DNA from: Aeromonas eucrenophila | GTDB lineage: Bacteria > Pseudomonadota > Gammaproteobacteria > Enterobacterales > Aeromonadaceae | Direction: 5' to 3' | DNA: 64,000 nucleotides | Assembly: GCF_000819865.1 (NCBI RefSeq) | Contig: NZ_CDDF01000005.1 | Location: 870,252-934,251 of the forward strand | Part shown: one piece after another, positions 17,430 to 29,221 of the stretch | Layout: each line of letters opens with the position of its first letter | Numbering within the stretch: position 1 is the stretch's first letter | Notes under the pieces: model-generated | Database searches by the model: none | The model's input: only the letters and a program-made list of their open reading frames with translations | Told to the model about the DNA's origin: nothing | Program-made: the position numbers and the translations under genes

Positions 17430-17762
17430 TTAGGGCTTGGGGCCCTCTTCGCCGGAATCGCCATATTGGCCGTGCTCGATCAGGGCTGCCTCTATGGTGC
17501 GCTGCAGCATCTTGATCCGCTTGTCCATGGTCTCAGAGTATTGATGGTTTTTCTCTTTTTCAAGGCAGAGCTCATGACAGAAATTGAGCGCCGCCATGAC
17601 GGCAAGCTGTTCGTTGCTGGAGACCTTGGAGCGTTGACGCAGCTCGATGAGCTTGTCGGTCAGCTGGTCGGCGGCCTGGCGCAGGGCGTCCTGTTGTCCC
17701 AGGGGACAGGATACCTTGTAGGGACGTCCCAGAATGACGATTTCTACGGCCTCTATGCTCAT
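17430..17762 (-). CDS. zapA: Cell division protein ZapA
   Basis: 110 aa, close to the 109 aa of E. coli ZapA. The start MSIEAVEIVILGRPYKVSCPLGQQ is family-like, whereas the longer in-frame upstream stretch is not. The N-terminal globular head runs to about residue 45, and a coiled-coil C-terminal half follows (NEQLAVMAALNFCHELCLEKEKNHQYSETMDKRIKMLQRTIEAAL). ZapA crosslinks FtsZ protofilaments at the division ring. It is divergent from ygfB and upstream of 6S RNA, as in E. coli. Confidence 0.93.
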   Translation of the reverse strand: MSIEAVEIVILGRPYKVSCPLGQQDALRQAADQLTDKLIELRQRSKVSSNEQLAVMAALNFCHELCLEKEKNHQYSETMDKRIKMLQRTIEAALIEHGQYGDSGEEGPKP

Positions 17763-17935
17763 GCCTTCCTCAATACGGCGGGGCTGATTTCCGCCTTTAT
17801 CCACGTGGACAACTGGGCGGGACTATATAGCGCAGATGCAGAAGTTTCAAGGCCTTGCTGGCTCTGGAAGGGGGAGAATGCTAGGATCCTGACCATAAAT
17901 TTCGCATATTTGCCTGAACTTTGAGCGGATCTTAG

Positions 17936-18505
17936 ATGAGCAAAACAAACCCCCTGAAATACGCGGCCGTGGCCGACCTGATGGAGCGACATGAGCTGAT
18001 GGCAACGGCTGTCGAGGCCCATGGCGTGATCTGCGGCCTGGTCTGCGGTGGCGTGGTGCTGGACGACAAGAGCTGGCTGCCTCCTTTCAACGATCTGGTC
18101 AACGACGGTTTCGGCCTGCCGGCACCGGTGCGCCAGGTGATGACCGATCTCTATCAGGGCGTCATCGAGGGGCTGATGGCGCAAAAGGGTGTCGAGCTGA
18201 TGCTGCCAAGCGATGAGGCGCCGCTGGATGAGCGTATCGATGCGCTGGTGGACTGGTCCCAGGCCTTCCTCGCCGGTTTTGGCGTGGTGCAGCAGGAGCT
18301 GTCCAGGGCCTCGGAAGAGCTGCAGGAGATGATCCAGGACATCGCCAGCATCACCCAGGTCTCCGCCGAGTTCGATCAGGAGGATGACGAGAACGAGGCC
18401 TCCTTCCTGGTGCTCTACGAACACGTGCGCCTCGGGGTCATGATGGCCTTCGAGGAGTTCGGCAAGCGTCCCGATGCCCCGATAGCGCCGCCGACCCTGC
18501 ACTGA
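17936..18505 (+). CDS. ygfB: UPF0149 family protein YgfB
   Basis: 189 aa. It matches the UPF0149/YgfB family through AVEAHGVICGLVCGG near residue 25, the central FLAGFGVV and the C-terminal YEHVRLGVMMAFEEF. The family is cytosolic and has been linked to regulatory roles in Pseudomonas; no enzymatic activity is established here. It is divergent from zapA. In E. coli it leads the ygfB-pepP-ubiH-ubiI operon, but here pepP is missing and a weak hairpin and 180 bp separate it from ubiH. Confidence 0.92.
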   Translation: MSKTNPLKYAAVADLMERHELMATAVEAHGVICGLVCGGVVLDDKSWLPPFNDLVNDGFGLPAPVRQVMTDLYQGVIEGLMAQKGVELMLPSDEAPLDERIDALVDWSQAFLAGFGVVQQELSRASEELQEMIQDIASITQVSAEFDQEDDENEASFLVLYEHVRLGVMMAFEEFGKRPDAPIAPPTLH

Positions 18506-18536
18506 TCCCCGCCAGCGGGCGACCGTCAGTCCCTAT

Positions 18537-18564
18537 AAAGAGAGCGCCCCGGTGGCGCTCTCTT
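18537..18564 (+). terminator. Hairpin after ygfB, possible terminator
   Basis: AGAGAGCGCC-CCGGT-GGCGCTCTCT is a 10-bp stem 32 bp after the ygfB stop. The T-run after it is short, so termination may be partial. Confidence 0.55.
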
Positions 18565-18688
18565 GCATAGAGGAGCAGAGGAGGGGCAATGAACGCCGGC
18601 GGATGAGGAAGCGGCCAACGGATGGCTCCAATCGGTTTTTGCCCGTGGGGTCGCATCCCGGGGAGCGGCTTTGTGGTAGCATCTCCCC

Positions 18689-19936
18689 ATGTTTTCAGCT
18701 TCTTCCCCTCATCTCATGTCTCAATCCTCTCTGGTTCACGTCGATGTGGCTATCGTCGGCGGTGGTATGAGTGGCGCCGTGCTGGCGCTCTCCCTCGCGG
18801 CCCTGCGCGGGCCGAGCGGTGCGCCCCTGCAGATCCTGCTGCTGGAGGCGAGCGCCCCGGAACTCAATGCTCATCCCGGCTTCGATGCCCGCGCCATCGC
18901 GCTGTCGGCGGGCACCTGCGAGGCCCTGGCCCGTCACGGTCTCTGGTCTCGCTTCGCCCCCCACTGCGCTCCCATCACCGACATCCACGTCTCGGATCGG
19001 GGCCATCTTGGCCAGGCCCGCCTGTCGGCGGTGGAATATGGCCTGCCGGCCCTGGGTCAGGTGATCGAGCTGTCGGCGGCGGGCCTTGAGCTACAGCAGG
19101 GGATCGCCGCCTGTCCGCAGATCCAGCTGCGCTGCCCGGCCCAGCTCGCGACCATAGTGCCGCTGGAGGAGGGGGTGACACTTACCCTGGCGAGCGGCGA
19201 GCGCTACCAGACCCGGCTGCTGGTGGCGGCCGATGGGGGCAACTCCTTCGTGCGCCAGCACTTCAAGATGCCGGTCAGCCGACACGACTACGAGCAGAGC
19301 GCCATCATCGCCACGGTCAAGACGGCGGAAGATCCCGCCGGGCGGGCCTTTGAGCGCTTCACCGAGGGTGGCCCGCTCGCGCTCTTGCCGATGCAAGACG
19401 GGCTCTCGTCCCTGGTGTGGAGCGTGGCGCGAGATCAGGCCGACGCGCTGATGGCGCTGGATGACGCCGCCTTCCTCGCCCGCCTGCAGCAGGCCTTCGG
19501 CTGGCGACTCGGGCGCTTCGAGCGATGCGGTGCGCGCCACCGCTACCCGCTGGTGCTGACCGCCGCCGACTACCCTCTGGCCCAGCGCACCGTGCTGGTG
19601 GGCAACGCCGCCCACCTGCTGCACCCCATCGCCGGGCAAGGCTTCAACCTCGGCATGCGCGATCTCGACCTGCTCACTCAGGCGGTAGCCCGGGCGCTCG
19701 CGGCGGGGGAGGACATCGGCAGCTTCGAGGTGCTCAGCGGTTACTGGCGCCAGCGCCGGGACGATCAGGACCACACCATCTGGCTGACCTCAGCTCTTGC
19801 CCAGCTCTTCTCCAACGGCCACGGCCCCCTGGTGGCGGGTCGCAACCTGGCGCTCTCCCTGATGGGGCGATTTGCCTGCCTCAAGGGGCCGCTGGCGGCC
19901 CAGACCCTGGGTTTCGTCAACCAGACGACGAGATGA
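18689..19936 (+). CDS. ubiH: 2-octaprenyl-6-methoxyphenol hydroxylase UbiH
   Basis: 415 aa (406 if the ATG at 18716 is used; neither start has a strong ribosome-binding site). It is an FAD-dependent class A monooxygenase: the FAD-binding GxGxxG lies in VDVAIVGGGMSGAVLALSL, a DG motif in VAADGGNSFVRQ, and the second FAD motif is TVLVGNAAHLLHPIAGQGFNLGMRDL. UbiH adds the C1 hydroxyl during aerobic ubiquinone synthesis. It is followed by the paralogue ubiI, 71 bp downstream. Assignment to UbiH rather than UbiI rests on gene order and on FDARAIALSAGT, which resembles UbiH. Confidence 0.9.
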   Translation: MFSASSPHLMSQSSLVHVDVAIVGGGMSGAVLALSLAALRGPSGAPLQILLLEASAPELNAHPGFDARAIALSAGTCEALARHGLWSRFAPHCAPITDIHVSDRGHLGQARLSAVEYGLPALGQVIELSAAGLELQQGIAACPQIQLRCPAQLATIVPLEEGVTLTLASGERYQTRLLVAADGGNSFVRQHFKMPVSRHDYEQSAIIATVKTAEDPAGRAFERFTEGGPLALLPMQDGLSSLVWSVARDQADALMALDDAAFLARLQQAFGWRLGRFERCGARHRYPLVLTAADYPLAQRTVLVGNAAHLLHPIAGQGFNLGMRDLDLLTQAVARALAAGEDIGSFEVLSGYWRQRRDDQDHTIWLTSALAQLFSNGHGPLVAGRNLALSLMGRFACLKGPLAAQTLGFVNQTTR

Positions 19937-20007
19937 GGGCAGGCTCCCCTGCCAACCGATTGATGATGCCGGTGGCCAAGGCGGCCGGCCAGCGAAGGAA
20001 CTAAAGA

Positions 20008-21228
20008 ATGCAAATGCAGACGGTGGATCTGGTGATAGTAGGGGGCGGCATGGTGGGTCTCGGGCTCGCCGCCGCCCTTAAAAACAGCGCCCTGAGCGTG
20101 GCCGTGGTGGAGGGCCAGTTGCCCGAGCCCGTGCTCGGGGAGGCGCCGGATAACAGGGTCAGCGCCCTGAGCCTCGCCAGTCAGCACATATTGCAGGGGG
20201 TCGGTGCCTGGGCCGGCATCGAGGGGCGGCGTCTGCAGCCCTACGACAAGATGGCGGTGTGGGAGCAAGACAGCTTCGGCCACATAGCTTTCGACGCCGC
20301 CAGCCTGCGCCAGTCGGCCCTTGGCCATATCGTCGAGAACCGGGTCATCCAGCTGGCCCTGCTCGATGCGCTGAAAGGAGCGAACAATATCCAGCTGCTC
20401 ACCCCGGCGCGGGCCCAGAGCCTGCAATGCGGCGAGGCGGGCGCCGTGTTGCTGCTGGACGATGGCCGCGCCCTCTCGGCCAAGCTGGTGGTGGCGGCCG
20501 ACGGCGCCCACTCCTGGGTGCGCCGTCAGGCAGACATTCCGCTCACCAGCTGGGACTACGGCCATCACGCCCTGGTGGCGACGGTGCGCACGGCCGAGCC
20601 CCACGACGGGGTGGCGCGCCAGATCTTCACTCCCGAAGGCCCGCTCGCTTTCCTGCCACTGTGGGATCCCAACCTCTGCTCCATCGTCTGGTCGGTGCCC
20701 GCCGCCCGGGCCGAGGCACTCTGTGCCTGCGATGACGAGGGCTTCAACCGCCGGCTCACCGCGTCGTTCGACGCCCGGCTGGGGCTGTGCAAGGTGGAAG
20801 GGGCGCGCAGCGCCATTCCGCTCACCGCTCGTTACGCTCGCGACTTTGCCCGCGAGCGGTTGGTGCTGGTGGGGGATGCGGCCCACACCATACACCCGCT
20901 GGCGGGGCAGGGGGTGAACCTCGGCCTGCTGGACGCGGCGGCCCTGGCCGAGCAGATCCTGCACAATCACCGTGCGGGGGCCGACATCGGCCTGCTCGCC
21001 AACCTGCGACGCTACGAGCGCTGGCGCAAGAGCGAGGCCGCCCGCATGCTGGCGGCGATGGAGGGGCTCAAGCGGCTGTTCGGTGGCAGCCACCCGCTCA
21101 AGAAGCTGGTGCGCGGGGTAGGGCTGCGGGCGTTCGACGCCCTGACGCCGCTCAAAACCCAGGTGATCCGGGCCGCCATGGGGCTGGATGGGGAGCTGCC
21201 GGCCCTGGCCAAGGGTGAAAAAATCTAA
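20008..21228 (+). CDS. ubiI: Ubiquinone C5-hydroxylase UbiI (VisC)
   Basis: 406 aa. Same flavin-monooxygenase family as UbiH: VDLVIVGGGMVGLGLAAAL (FAD GxGxxG), VVAADGAHSWVRRQA, and LVLVGDAAHTIHPLAGQGVNLGLLDA. The C-terminal half (FGGSHPLKKLVRGVGLRAFDALTPLKTQ) is typical of UbiI/VisC. It adds the C5 hydroxyl group of the ubiquinone ring in the presence of O2. The ATG at 20008 has GAAGGAAC ahead of it. It follows ubiH in the same direction. Confidence 0.92.
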   Translation: MQMQTVDLVIVGGGMVGLGLAAALKNSALSVAVVEGQLPEPVLGEAPDNRVSALSLASQHILQGVGAWAGIEGRRLQPYDKMAVWEQDSFGHIAFDAASLRQSALGHIVENRVIQLALLDALKGANNIQLLTPARAQSLQCGEAGAVLLLDDGRALSAKLVVAADGAHSWVRRQADIPLTSWDYGHHALVATVRTAEPHDGVARQIFTPEGPLAFLPLWDPNLCSIVWSVPAARAEALCACDDEGFNRRLTASFDARLGLCKVEGARSAIPLTARYARDFARERLVLVGDAAHTIHPLAGQGVNLGLLDAAALAEQILHNHRAGADIGLLANLRRYERWRKSEAARMLAAMEGLKRLFGGSHPLKKLVRGVGLRAFDALTPLKTQVIRAAMGLDGELPALAKGEKI

Positions 21229-21635
21229 TCTTACTCGCGGTTTTTCACAACAAAACTAATCTGACAAGGCTGAATGCCCCTTTGGAGCACCAGCCTTTAA
21301 TGTTGGCGCGAAGCGAAACGTTTTTCTGTAAATTGTGACGAAACGGTGAAAATCAACATTAAATCTCGCAAAAGCCGGTCATCCACTGTTTTTATCACTG
21401 TTTTTGCCTTAGTGTCTGGTGTCAGTTTTACGGGGGTGGATTAGTTTTTTTTGAGCGGTGGCATTCCGCTCTTGTCATATAATCCGCTCCGTTCAAGGAA
21501 TCACTCTTGCCCGGCAAGGGCAGGAACGAGCACAGACCTTGTGATCCTGTCTCTCTTCCCGAGAGGTAAGCGAGATGGAGGGGTCGCGAGTGTTGTCGCT
21601 AACGCTTTAGGGCTCTTTGCTAAGGAAAGAATGCG
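21229..21635 (+). promoter_or_regulatory. Promoter and leader region of gcvT
   Basis: About 400 bp without a gene. The first part has an imperfect inverted repeat (AAGGCTG ... CAGCCTT, about 21267-21297) that may end the ubi transcript. A TATAAT hexamer is at 21478-21483, so the gcvT leader would be about 145 nt. The leader has small hairpins (CTTGCC-CGG-CAAG near 21506 and CTCTC-TTCCC-GAGAG near 21550). I do not see the conserved glycine-riboswitch core, so control may instead be by GcvA and Lrp as in E. coli. Confidence 0.5.
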
Positions 21636-22733
21636 ATGATCCAGACTACTGTACTGCATCCCAAGCACCTGGAAGCCGGCGCCAAGATGGTCGACTTCCA
21701 CGGGTGGGAGATGCCCATCAACTACGGCTCCCAGCTCGAAGAGCACCACGCGGTGCGCAGCGATGCGGGCATGTTCGATGTCTCCCACATGACCATCGTC
21801 GACTTGACCGGCGAGCGCGTCAAAGCCTTCCTGCAACACCTGCTGGCCAACGATGTGGCCAAGCTCACCGTCCCCGGCAAGGCCCTCTACAGCGGCATGC
21901 TCAACCCGGAAGGCGGCGTCATCGATGACCTCATCACCTATTATCTCGGCGACACCTTCTACCGCCTGGTGGTGAACTCCGCGACCCGTGAAAAAGATCT
22001 GGCCTGGATCCGTCACCACGCCATCGACTTTGCCGTGAGCGTCACCGAGCGCCCGGAGCTCGCCATGATCGCGGTGCAGGGCCCGCAGGCCAAGGCCAAG
22101 GCGGCCAAGGTGTTCACCCCTGAGCAAAACGCCGCCGTGGCGGGCATGAAACCCTTCTTCGGGGTGCAGGCCGGCGATCTCTTCATCGCCACCACCGGCT
22201 ACACCGGCGAAGACGGCTACGAAATCGTGGTGCCAGAGCCCCAAGCCTGCGCCCTCTGGCAGGCGCTGCTGGACAACGGCGTGGCCCCCTGTGGCCTGGG
22301 TGCCCGCGACACCCTGCGTCTCGAAGCTGGCATGAACCTCTACGGTCAGGACATGGACGAGTCGGTTTCTCCGCTCGCCGCCAACATGGCCTGGACCCTG
22401 GCCTGGGAGCCAAGCGATCGCCAGTTCATCGGTCGCGCCGCCCTGGAAGCCCAGAAGGCCGCCGGCACCCAGCCCAAATTGGTGGGCCTGGTGATGGAGG
22501 AGAAAGGGGTGCTGCGGGCCGGCATGCCGGTCACCTTCACCAGCGAGAGCGGCGAGACACGTGAGGGGATTATCACCTCCGGTTCCTTCTCCCCGACCCT
22601 GGGTTACAGCATCGCCCTGGCCCGTGTCCCCCGCGATATCGGCGGCGAGGCTCAGGTCGAGATCCGCAAGAAGCTGGTCACCGTGAAGGTCACCAAGCCG
22701 GCCTTCGTGCGCAACGGCCAGCCACTGGTGTAA
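21636..22733 (+). CDS. gcvT: Glycine cleavage system T protein (aminomethyltransferase)
   Basis: 365 aa. The start [31 protein letters not shown] has the family N-terminus, with AAGGAAAG just upstream. Further motifs include [48 protein letters not shown] and the folate-site region [23 protein letters not shown]. GcvT releases ammonia from the aminomethyl group carried on GcvH and transfers the methylene to tetrahydrofolate. It is the first gene of gcvT-gcvH-gcvP. Confidence 0.96.
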   Translation: MIQTTVLHPKHLEAGAKMVDFHGWEMPINYGSQLEEHHAVRSDAGMFDVSHMTIVDLTGERVKAFLQHLLANDVAKLTVPGKALYSGMLNPEGGVIDDLITYYLGDTFYRLVVNSATREKDLAWIRHHAIDFAVSVTERPELAMIAVQGPQAKAKAAKVFTPEQNAAVAGMKPFFGVQAGDLFIATTGYTGEDGYEIVVPEPQACALWQALLDNGVAPCGLGARDTLRLEAGMNLYGQDMDESVSPLAANMAWTLAWEPSDRQFIGRAALEAQKAAGTQPKLVGLVMEEKGVLRAGMPVTFTSESGETREGIITSGSFSPTLGYSIALARVPRDIGGEAQVEIRKKLVTVKVTKPAFVRNGQPLV

Positions 22734-22811
22734 CAATCTATTGCGGCGCAGGGAGTCACCCTTCGCCGATTCTTTTTGTCGAAGCGATTCAAGAGCATAA
22801 AGGAAGCAGAA

Positions 22812-23201
22812 ATGAGCCATATCCCGAGCGAACTGAAATATGCCACCTCCCACGAGTGGGTCCGTGTTGAAGCCAACGGTGAGGCAGTTGTCGGTATCAC
22901 CGAGCACGCCCAGGATCTGCTGGGAGACATGGTGTTCGTCGATCTGCCGGAAGTGGGCAAGCAAATCGGTGCCGGTGAAGACTGCGCCGTGGCCGAGTCG
23001 GTGAAAGCCGCCTCCGACATCTACAGCCCGGTGAGCGGCGAAATCATCGCCATCAACGAAGAGCTGGAAGGCAGCCCCGAGCTGGTCAACTCCGACCCCT
23101 ACGGTGCCGGCTGGCTGTTCCGCATCAAGCTGGACGACGCCGGCGAGCTCGCCAACTTGCTGGATGCCGACGGCTACCAGAACGTAGTGGACGAAGCGTA
23201 A
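22812..23201 (+). CDS. gcvH: Glycine cleavage system H protein
   Basis: 129 aa, the usual length. It starts [17 protein letters not shown] with AAGGAAG upstream. The lipoylated Lys is residue 65, in [11 protein letters not shown]. GcvH carries the aminomethyl intermediate between the P, T and L proteins. It is 78 bp after gcvT and is followed by a strong terminator before gcvP. Confidence 0.96.
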   Translation: MSHIPSELKYATSHEWVRVEANGEAVVGITEHAQDLLGDMVFVDLPEVGKQIGAGEDCAVAESVKAASDIYSPVSGEIIAINEELEGSPELVNSDPYGAGWLFRIKLDDAGELANLLDADGYQNVVDEA

Positions 23202-23206
23202 TCCTG

Positions 23207-23238
23207 TTGGGCCCTGCAATCTTTGCAGGGCCTTTTTG
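23207..23238 (+). terminator. Terminator between gcvH and gcvP
   Basis: GGGCCCTGCAA-TCT-TTGCAGGGCC followed by T5. It is a strong intrinsic terminator only a few bases after gcvH, so gcvP either has its own promoter in the next 195 bp or relies on read-through. Confidence 0.88.
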
Positions 23239-23433
23239 TATGGCCGCCGGGTAGCACGCCTGGTGGTCGGGTGAAGTCGCCGCGCCAGCCCCCTCACCAG
23301 ATGAGGCGGAGCCGAGCCCAGAATCGCGACCCCCGTGTCCGCACAGCGTGCCAGCGACACAGAACATGAGTGGAGACGGCCCAGGCCGGCTCAGAAATTT
23401 TTATCAGGACTTATTTACCAGGAAATCAGGGAA

Positions 23434-26310
<2,877 letters not shown>

Positions 26311-26347
26311 TAGGGGCGACCTACCACGGATAATCGAGCAAAAAACG

Positions 26348-26378
26348 CGAAGGCCTTGCATCAGCAAGGCCTTTTTTG
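26348..26378 (+). terminator. Terminator of gcvP
   Basis: AAGGCCTTGC-ATCA-GCAAGGCCTTTTTTG is a perfect stem with a T6 run. The same 24-base core occurs again at 29181-29204. Confidence 0.92.
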
Positions 26379-26670
26379 TTTGCCATCGGACGATACTGTA
26401 AGGATGGATCACACCCATGGTGCTGGTGCGATGGCTGCCGATGGGCTCATATACCGAACCCGGTGGATACGTAAAAAGCCTTTATCTGATGGTTATTTGA
26501 CGGATATTGATAGATGAGTAATTATGCTCGCTTGGTGGTAGTGCATGCGAGGTAATCCACCCGTAACGCACTCAAGCAACGCCGGTCAGAGCGGCCGGAT
26601 AGACTGACAGATGCTGTGCCCAGCAAGGAGGATTGGGAACGCATTGAACAAACAGGACGTTAGTAAGTCG

Positions 26671-28365
26671 ATGAAAAAGCCATTATCCATGCTCGCCATC
26701 CTGGTGGCTGTCAGCCCCCTCGCGCAGGCGTCACAGTCTCCTTTCTTCACCATCGTCGATGATGAGACCCAGGGTTATGCCACCGGGATCAGCGAGGATG
26801 GCAGCCAGCTCGTCGGGATCAACACCAGAAACAACCAGGCCGACTACTTCTCCACGGTACGCTTTGCCGACTTCCTGGTCGACCGGTTCCGGTTTGATGA
26901 CGAGTGCATGCTCTCGGGCAACGCCTGTGACGCCTTCTGGGGGGAGACTGAGCCCGGCTTTGCACATCAATGGCGCACCGACTTTCTGGATGACATCGAT
27001 CAGCGCAGCAACGTGGGGGGCGAGGGCGGTAGCGAGTCCGATGGCCTGATCACCGCACTGGGCGAAACCGCATCCACGCGGGTGGGCTACCAGATCCAGG
27101 AAAAGACCTCGGGCAAGGTGACGGGCATGAAGCTGCGCACCGCCTTTGCCGTCATCGACAACGGTGCCCCCGTTTTCCTCTTCGATGAGGCCAGCGATGA
27201 GAACCATGAACCCCATAGTCTGAGCGTGGCGACCGGCATCAAGCGGCTGGATGACGATGAGTTCCTGGTGTTTGGCACCTCGGCCACGGGCCGAAACAAA
27301 GCGCACAGCGTGGATGACGAGCCCTATGAATTTTGTTTCGCCGGACTCGATGACAAGGCGGAGGACGAGAACGCATTCAGGGAACTCAGCGAATACCGCT
27401 ATTGCCCGGGGGTCGATACCCAGGCCAGCTTCTGGTGGTTGAAAAATGACGGCAGCCTCAAGGAATTGCTGCTGCCCGAACAGTATGCCTCCGGCGACAA
27501 CCAGAGCGAGGCGCTGCAGACGGCTTCCGTTCTGGACGTCGCCGAGGTATTCGATGGCAGAGACTGGTTTGGCGTGGGTTACAGCACAGTAGTCACAGGA
27601 AATGAGGAACAGGTGGCCCTGCGGGGGCGTAACCTCGCGACCTACTGGCAACTGGATCTGGAGGGGACCGGCAAGGTGCACGAGACCACCGTCATTCCGC
27701 TGCCCGCCGGGGAGCCTGGCGGCGATCTGCGCCACTCCTGGGCGGTCGGCATCAATGAGAATGGCTACGTGATAGGTAACCAGCGCCGGGCAACCGCGAA
27801 GGGGGAAAATCGCCCGGTGGAGATGTTTGTCTTCAACCTGGCCACCCCCGAGGTGACTGCCGTCGTTCCCCTGCAAGACGATCCCATCGTCGGTGCCGGC
27901 TCCGAGGCGGCGGCGATCAACGACCACGACATGGTGGTGGGCTGGCGGGATGCCCGTGGCCAGGATGACAACGTCGTCGATGGCGCTGCCAATCGCCTGC
28001 AGGAGGCCTTCCTGCTCGATGCCCCGACCGGCAATAACTGGTACATCAACGACCTTATCTGCGGGCTGGACGACGATGGCGAGAAGCTGTGCCAGCAAAA
28101 CGGCTTCTATTATCACATCGTCAATGCCGTCGGCATCAGCAGCGACGGCACCGTCGCCGCCACGGCCAATCGCTACAGCAGCGAGAGCGATCTCAACGAG
28201 CGCATCAACGCGACTGTCGTCAGCGTCAGGCTGGTGCCGGTCGAGAAGGATTACGAGGGCAACACGCCCGAAGACTTCGAGGTCAGCGAGGATGGCGGTG
28301 GCAGCGCGTTCTGGCTGATGCTGCTGATGCTGCCCTTCGTCTGGTGGCGTCGTTACCAGCGCTAA
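26671..28365 (+). CDS. DUF3466 family exported protein with GlyGly-CTERM tail
   Basis: 564 aa from the ATG at 26671. That start gives a clean signal peptide (MKKPLSMLAILVAVSPLAQAS). An in-frame TTG at 26644 lies 12 nt after a strong AAGGAGG and is an alternative. The body has repeated short motifs of the type AxGISEDGSQLVGIN, VGINENGYVIGNQ, AAINDHDMVVGW and AVGISSDGTVAAT, a repeat pattern of DUF3466 proteins. The C-terminus has GGGSAFWLMLLML followed by a basic WWRRYQR end. That is the GlyGly-CTERM signal: Gly-rich motif, hydrophobic helix, Arg cluster. Known GlyGly-CTERM proteins are cleaved by rhombosortase and exported through type II secretion. Function is unknown. Confidence 0.82.
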   Translation: MKKPLSMLAILVAVSPLAQASQSPFFTIVDDETQGYATGISEDGSQLVGINTRNNQADYFSTVRFADFLVDRFRFDDECMLSGNACDAFWGETEPGFAHQWRTDFLDDIDQRSNVGGEGGSESDGLITALGETASTRVGYQIQEKTSGKVTGMKLRTAFAVIDNGAPVFLFDEASDENHEPHSLSVATGIKRLDDDEFLVFGTSATGRNKAHSVDDEPYEFCFAGLDDKAEDENAFRELSEYRYCPGVDTQASFWWLKNDGSLKELLLPEQYASGDNQSEALQTASVLDVAEVFDGRDWFGVGYSTVVTGNEEQVALRGRNLATYWQLDLEGTGKVHETTVIPLPAGEPGGDLRHSWAVGINENGYVIGNQRRATAKGENRPVEMFVFNLATPEVTAVVPLQDDPIVGAGSEAAAINDHDMVVGWRDARGQDDNVVDGAANRLQEAFLLDAPTGNNWYINDLICGLDDDGEKLCQQNGFYYHIVNAVGISSDGTVAATANRYSSESDLNERINATVVSVRLVPVEKDYEGNTPEDFEVSEDGGGSAFWLMLLMLPFVWWRRYQR

Positions 28366-28388
28366 CAGTGACGCTGCGAGGGGGGGCT

Positions 28389-29140
28389 ATGGCGAAGAGG
28401 GGCTGTGCAAGCGGGACAACATCGCCCTGCAGATCAGTATCATTGCCATACTGCTGCTGGTGCTTTCGAGCGGACTCTTCATCATCACCGCTGTCTTATT
28501 CCGCTCCCGGCTGAAGGGGGTGATCAGTACCCTGACCCAGATGAACCGCCTGCTGCGCTTCAGCTCGGAGAAGGATCTGAAGGGTCTGGTGCTGCCGAAT
28601 CTGCCCGAGATGGCCGAGTTGCGGACAGAGCTGAATCTGGTGTCGGATCAGATGCTGCAGACCTATAACCGGTCACGTCAGGACAGCCTGACCGGCCTGC
28701 ATAACCGGCGTTATCTGGATGAGACCCTGGCCCGCTTGCAGGCACAGGAGTCCCCCTTCGTATTTGCACTGATCGATCTGGACAGGTTCAAGTCCATCAA
28801 CGACACCCATAGTCATGCGGTCGGGGACAAGGTGCTGCGTCGGGTCTCGGCCCTGGACCAGGAGCTGCTGGGCTCCTCGGCCACCCTGTGCCGTTATGGG
28901 GGGGAATAGCTGGCGGTCATCTTCGAGCAGGGCACGCTGGAGGACGCCGAATGGCAGATAGAGCGGTGGCGGCTCGGGGTCAGCGAATTGCAGTTGCGGG
29001 AAGATGATCTCACCGTGACCTTCAGCGCCGGCATCGGCGCCGCCGACGGGCGCAGCGTAGAGACACTGCTGGAGGTGGTCGATCAGGCGCTGTACCGTGC
29101 CAAGGAAGACGGCAGAAACCGTCTCTATCGGGCGCTCTGA
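28389..29140 (+). pseudogene. Diguanylate cyclase (GGDEF) pseudogene
   Basis: The coding frame reads a membrane helix (IALQISIIAILLLVLSSGLF), a linker, then a GGDEF domain with DSLTGLHNRRYLDETL, FALIDLDRFKSINDTHSHAVGDKVL and RYGGE. At 28907-28909 an amber TAG falls inside the GGEE motif. The same frame then continues as LAVIFEQGTLEDAEW, FSAGIGAADGRS and VDQALYRAKEDGRNRLY to a TGA at 29138. The 5' end is also damaged: the only ATG with a good ribosome-binding site (28389) is out of frame by one, and the frame has no sensor domain. A GTG at 28460 would start inside the membrane helix. GAG to TAG is the simplest change. Confidence 0.85.
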
Positions 29141-29175
29141 ACGAAGAGATGAGCTCAGGTTCTCGAGTGGACAAC

Positions 29176-29208
29176 CAGCAGGCCTTGCATCAGCAAGGCC
29201 TTTCTTAT
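29176..29208. terminator. Hairpin, copy of the gcvP terminator stem
   Basis: The 24 bases at 29181-29204 are identical to those at 26351-26374 (stem AGGCCTTGC, loop ATCA). Here the T-run is interrupted by C. It follows the cyclase pseudogene by about 40 bp. Confidence 0.7.
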
Positions 29209-29221
29209 GGTTGCGAGGGCG

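Noticed and set aside
21490-21635. Glycine riboswitch before gcvT
   Set aside because: The conserved core elements are not visible, only small hairpins. A covariance search is needed to settle this.
28460-28909. A short intact protein starting at the GTG at 28460
   Set aside because: It would start within a membrane helix and end in the middle of the GGDEF catalytic motif. The in-frame continuation after the TAG shows it is a broken longer gene.
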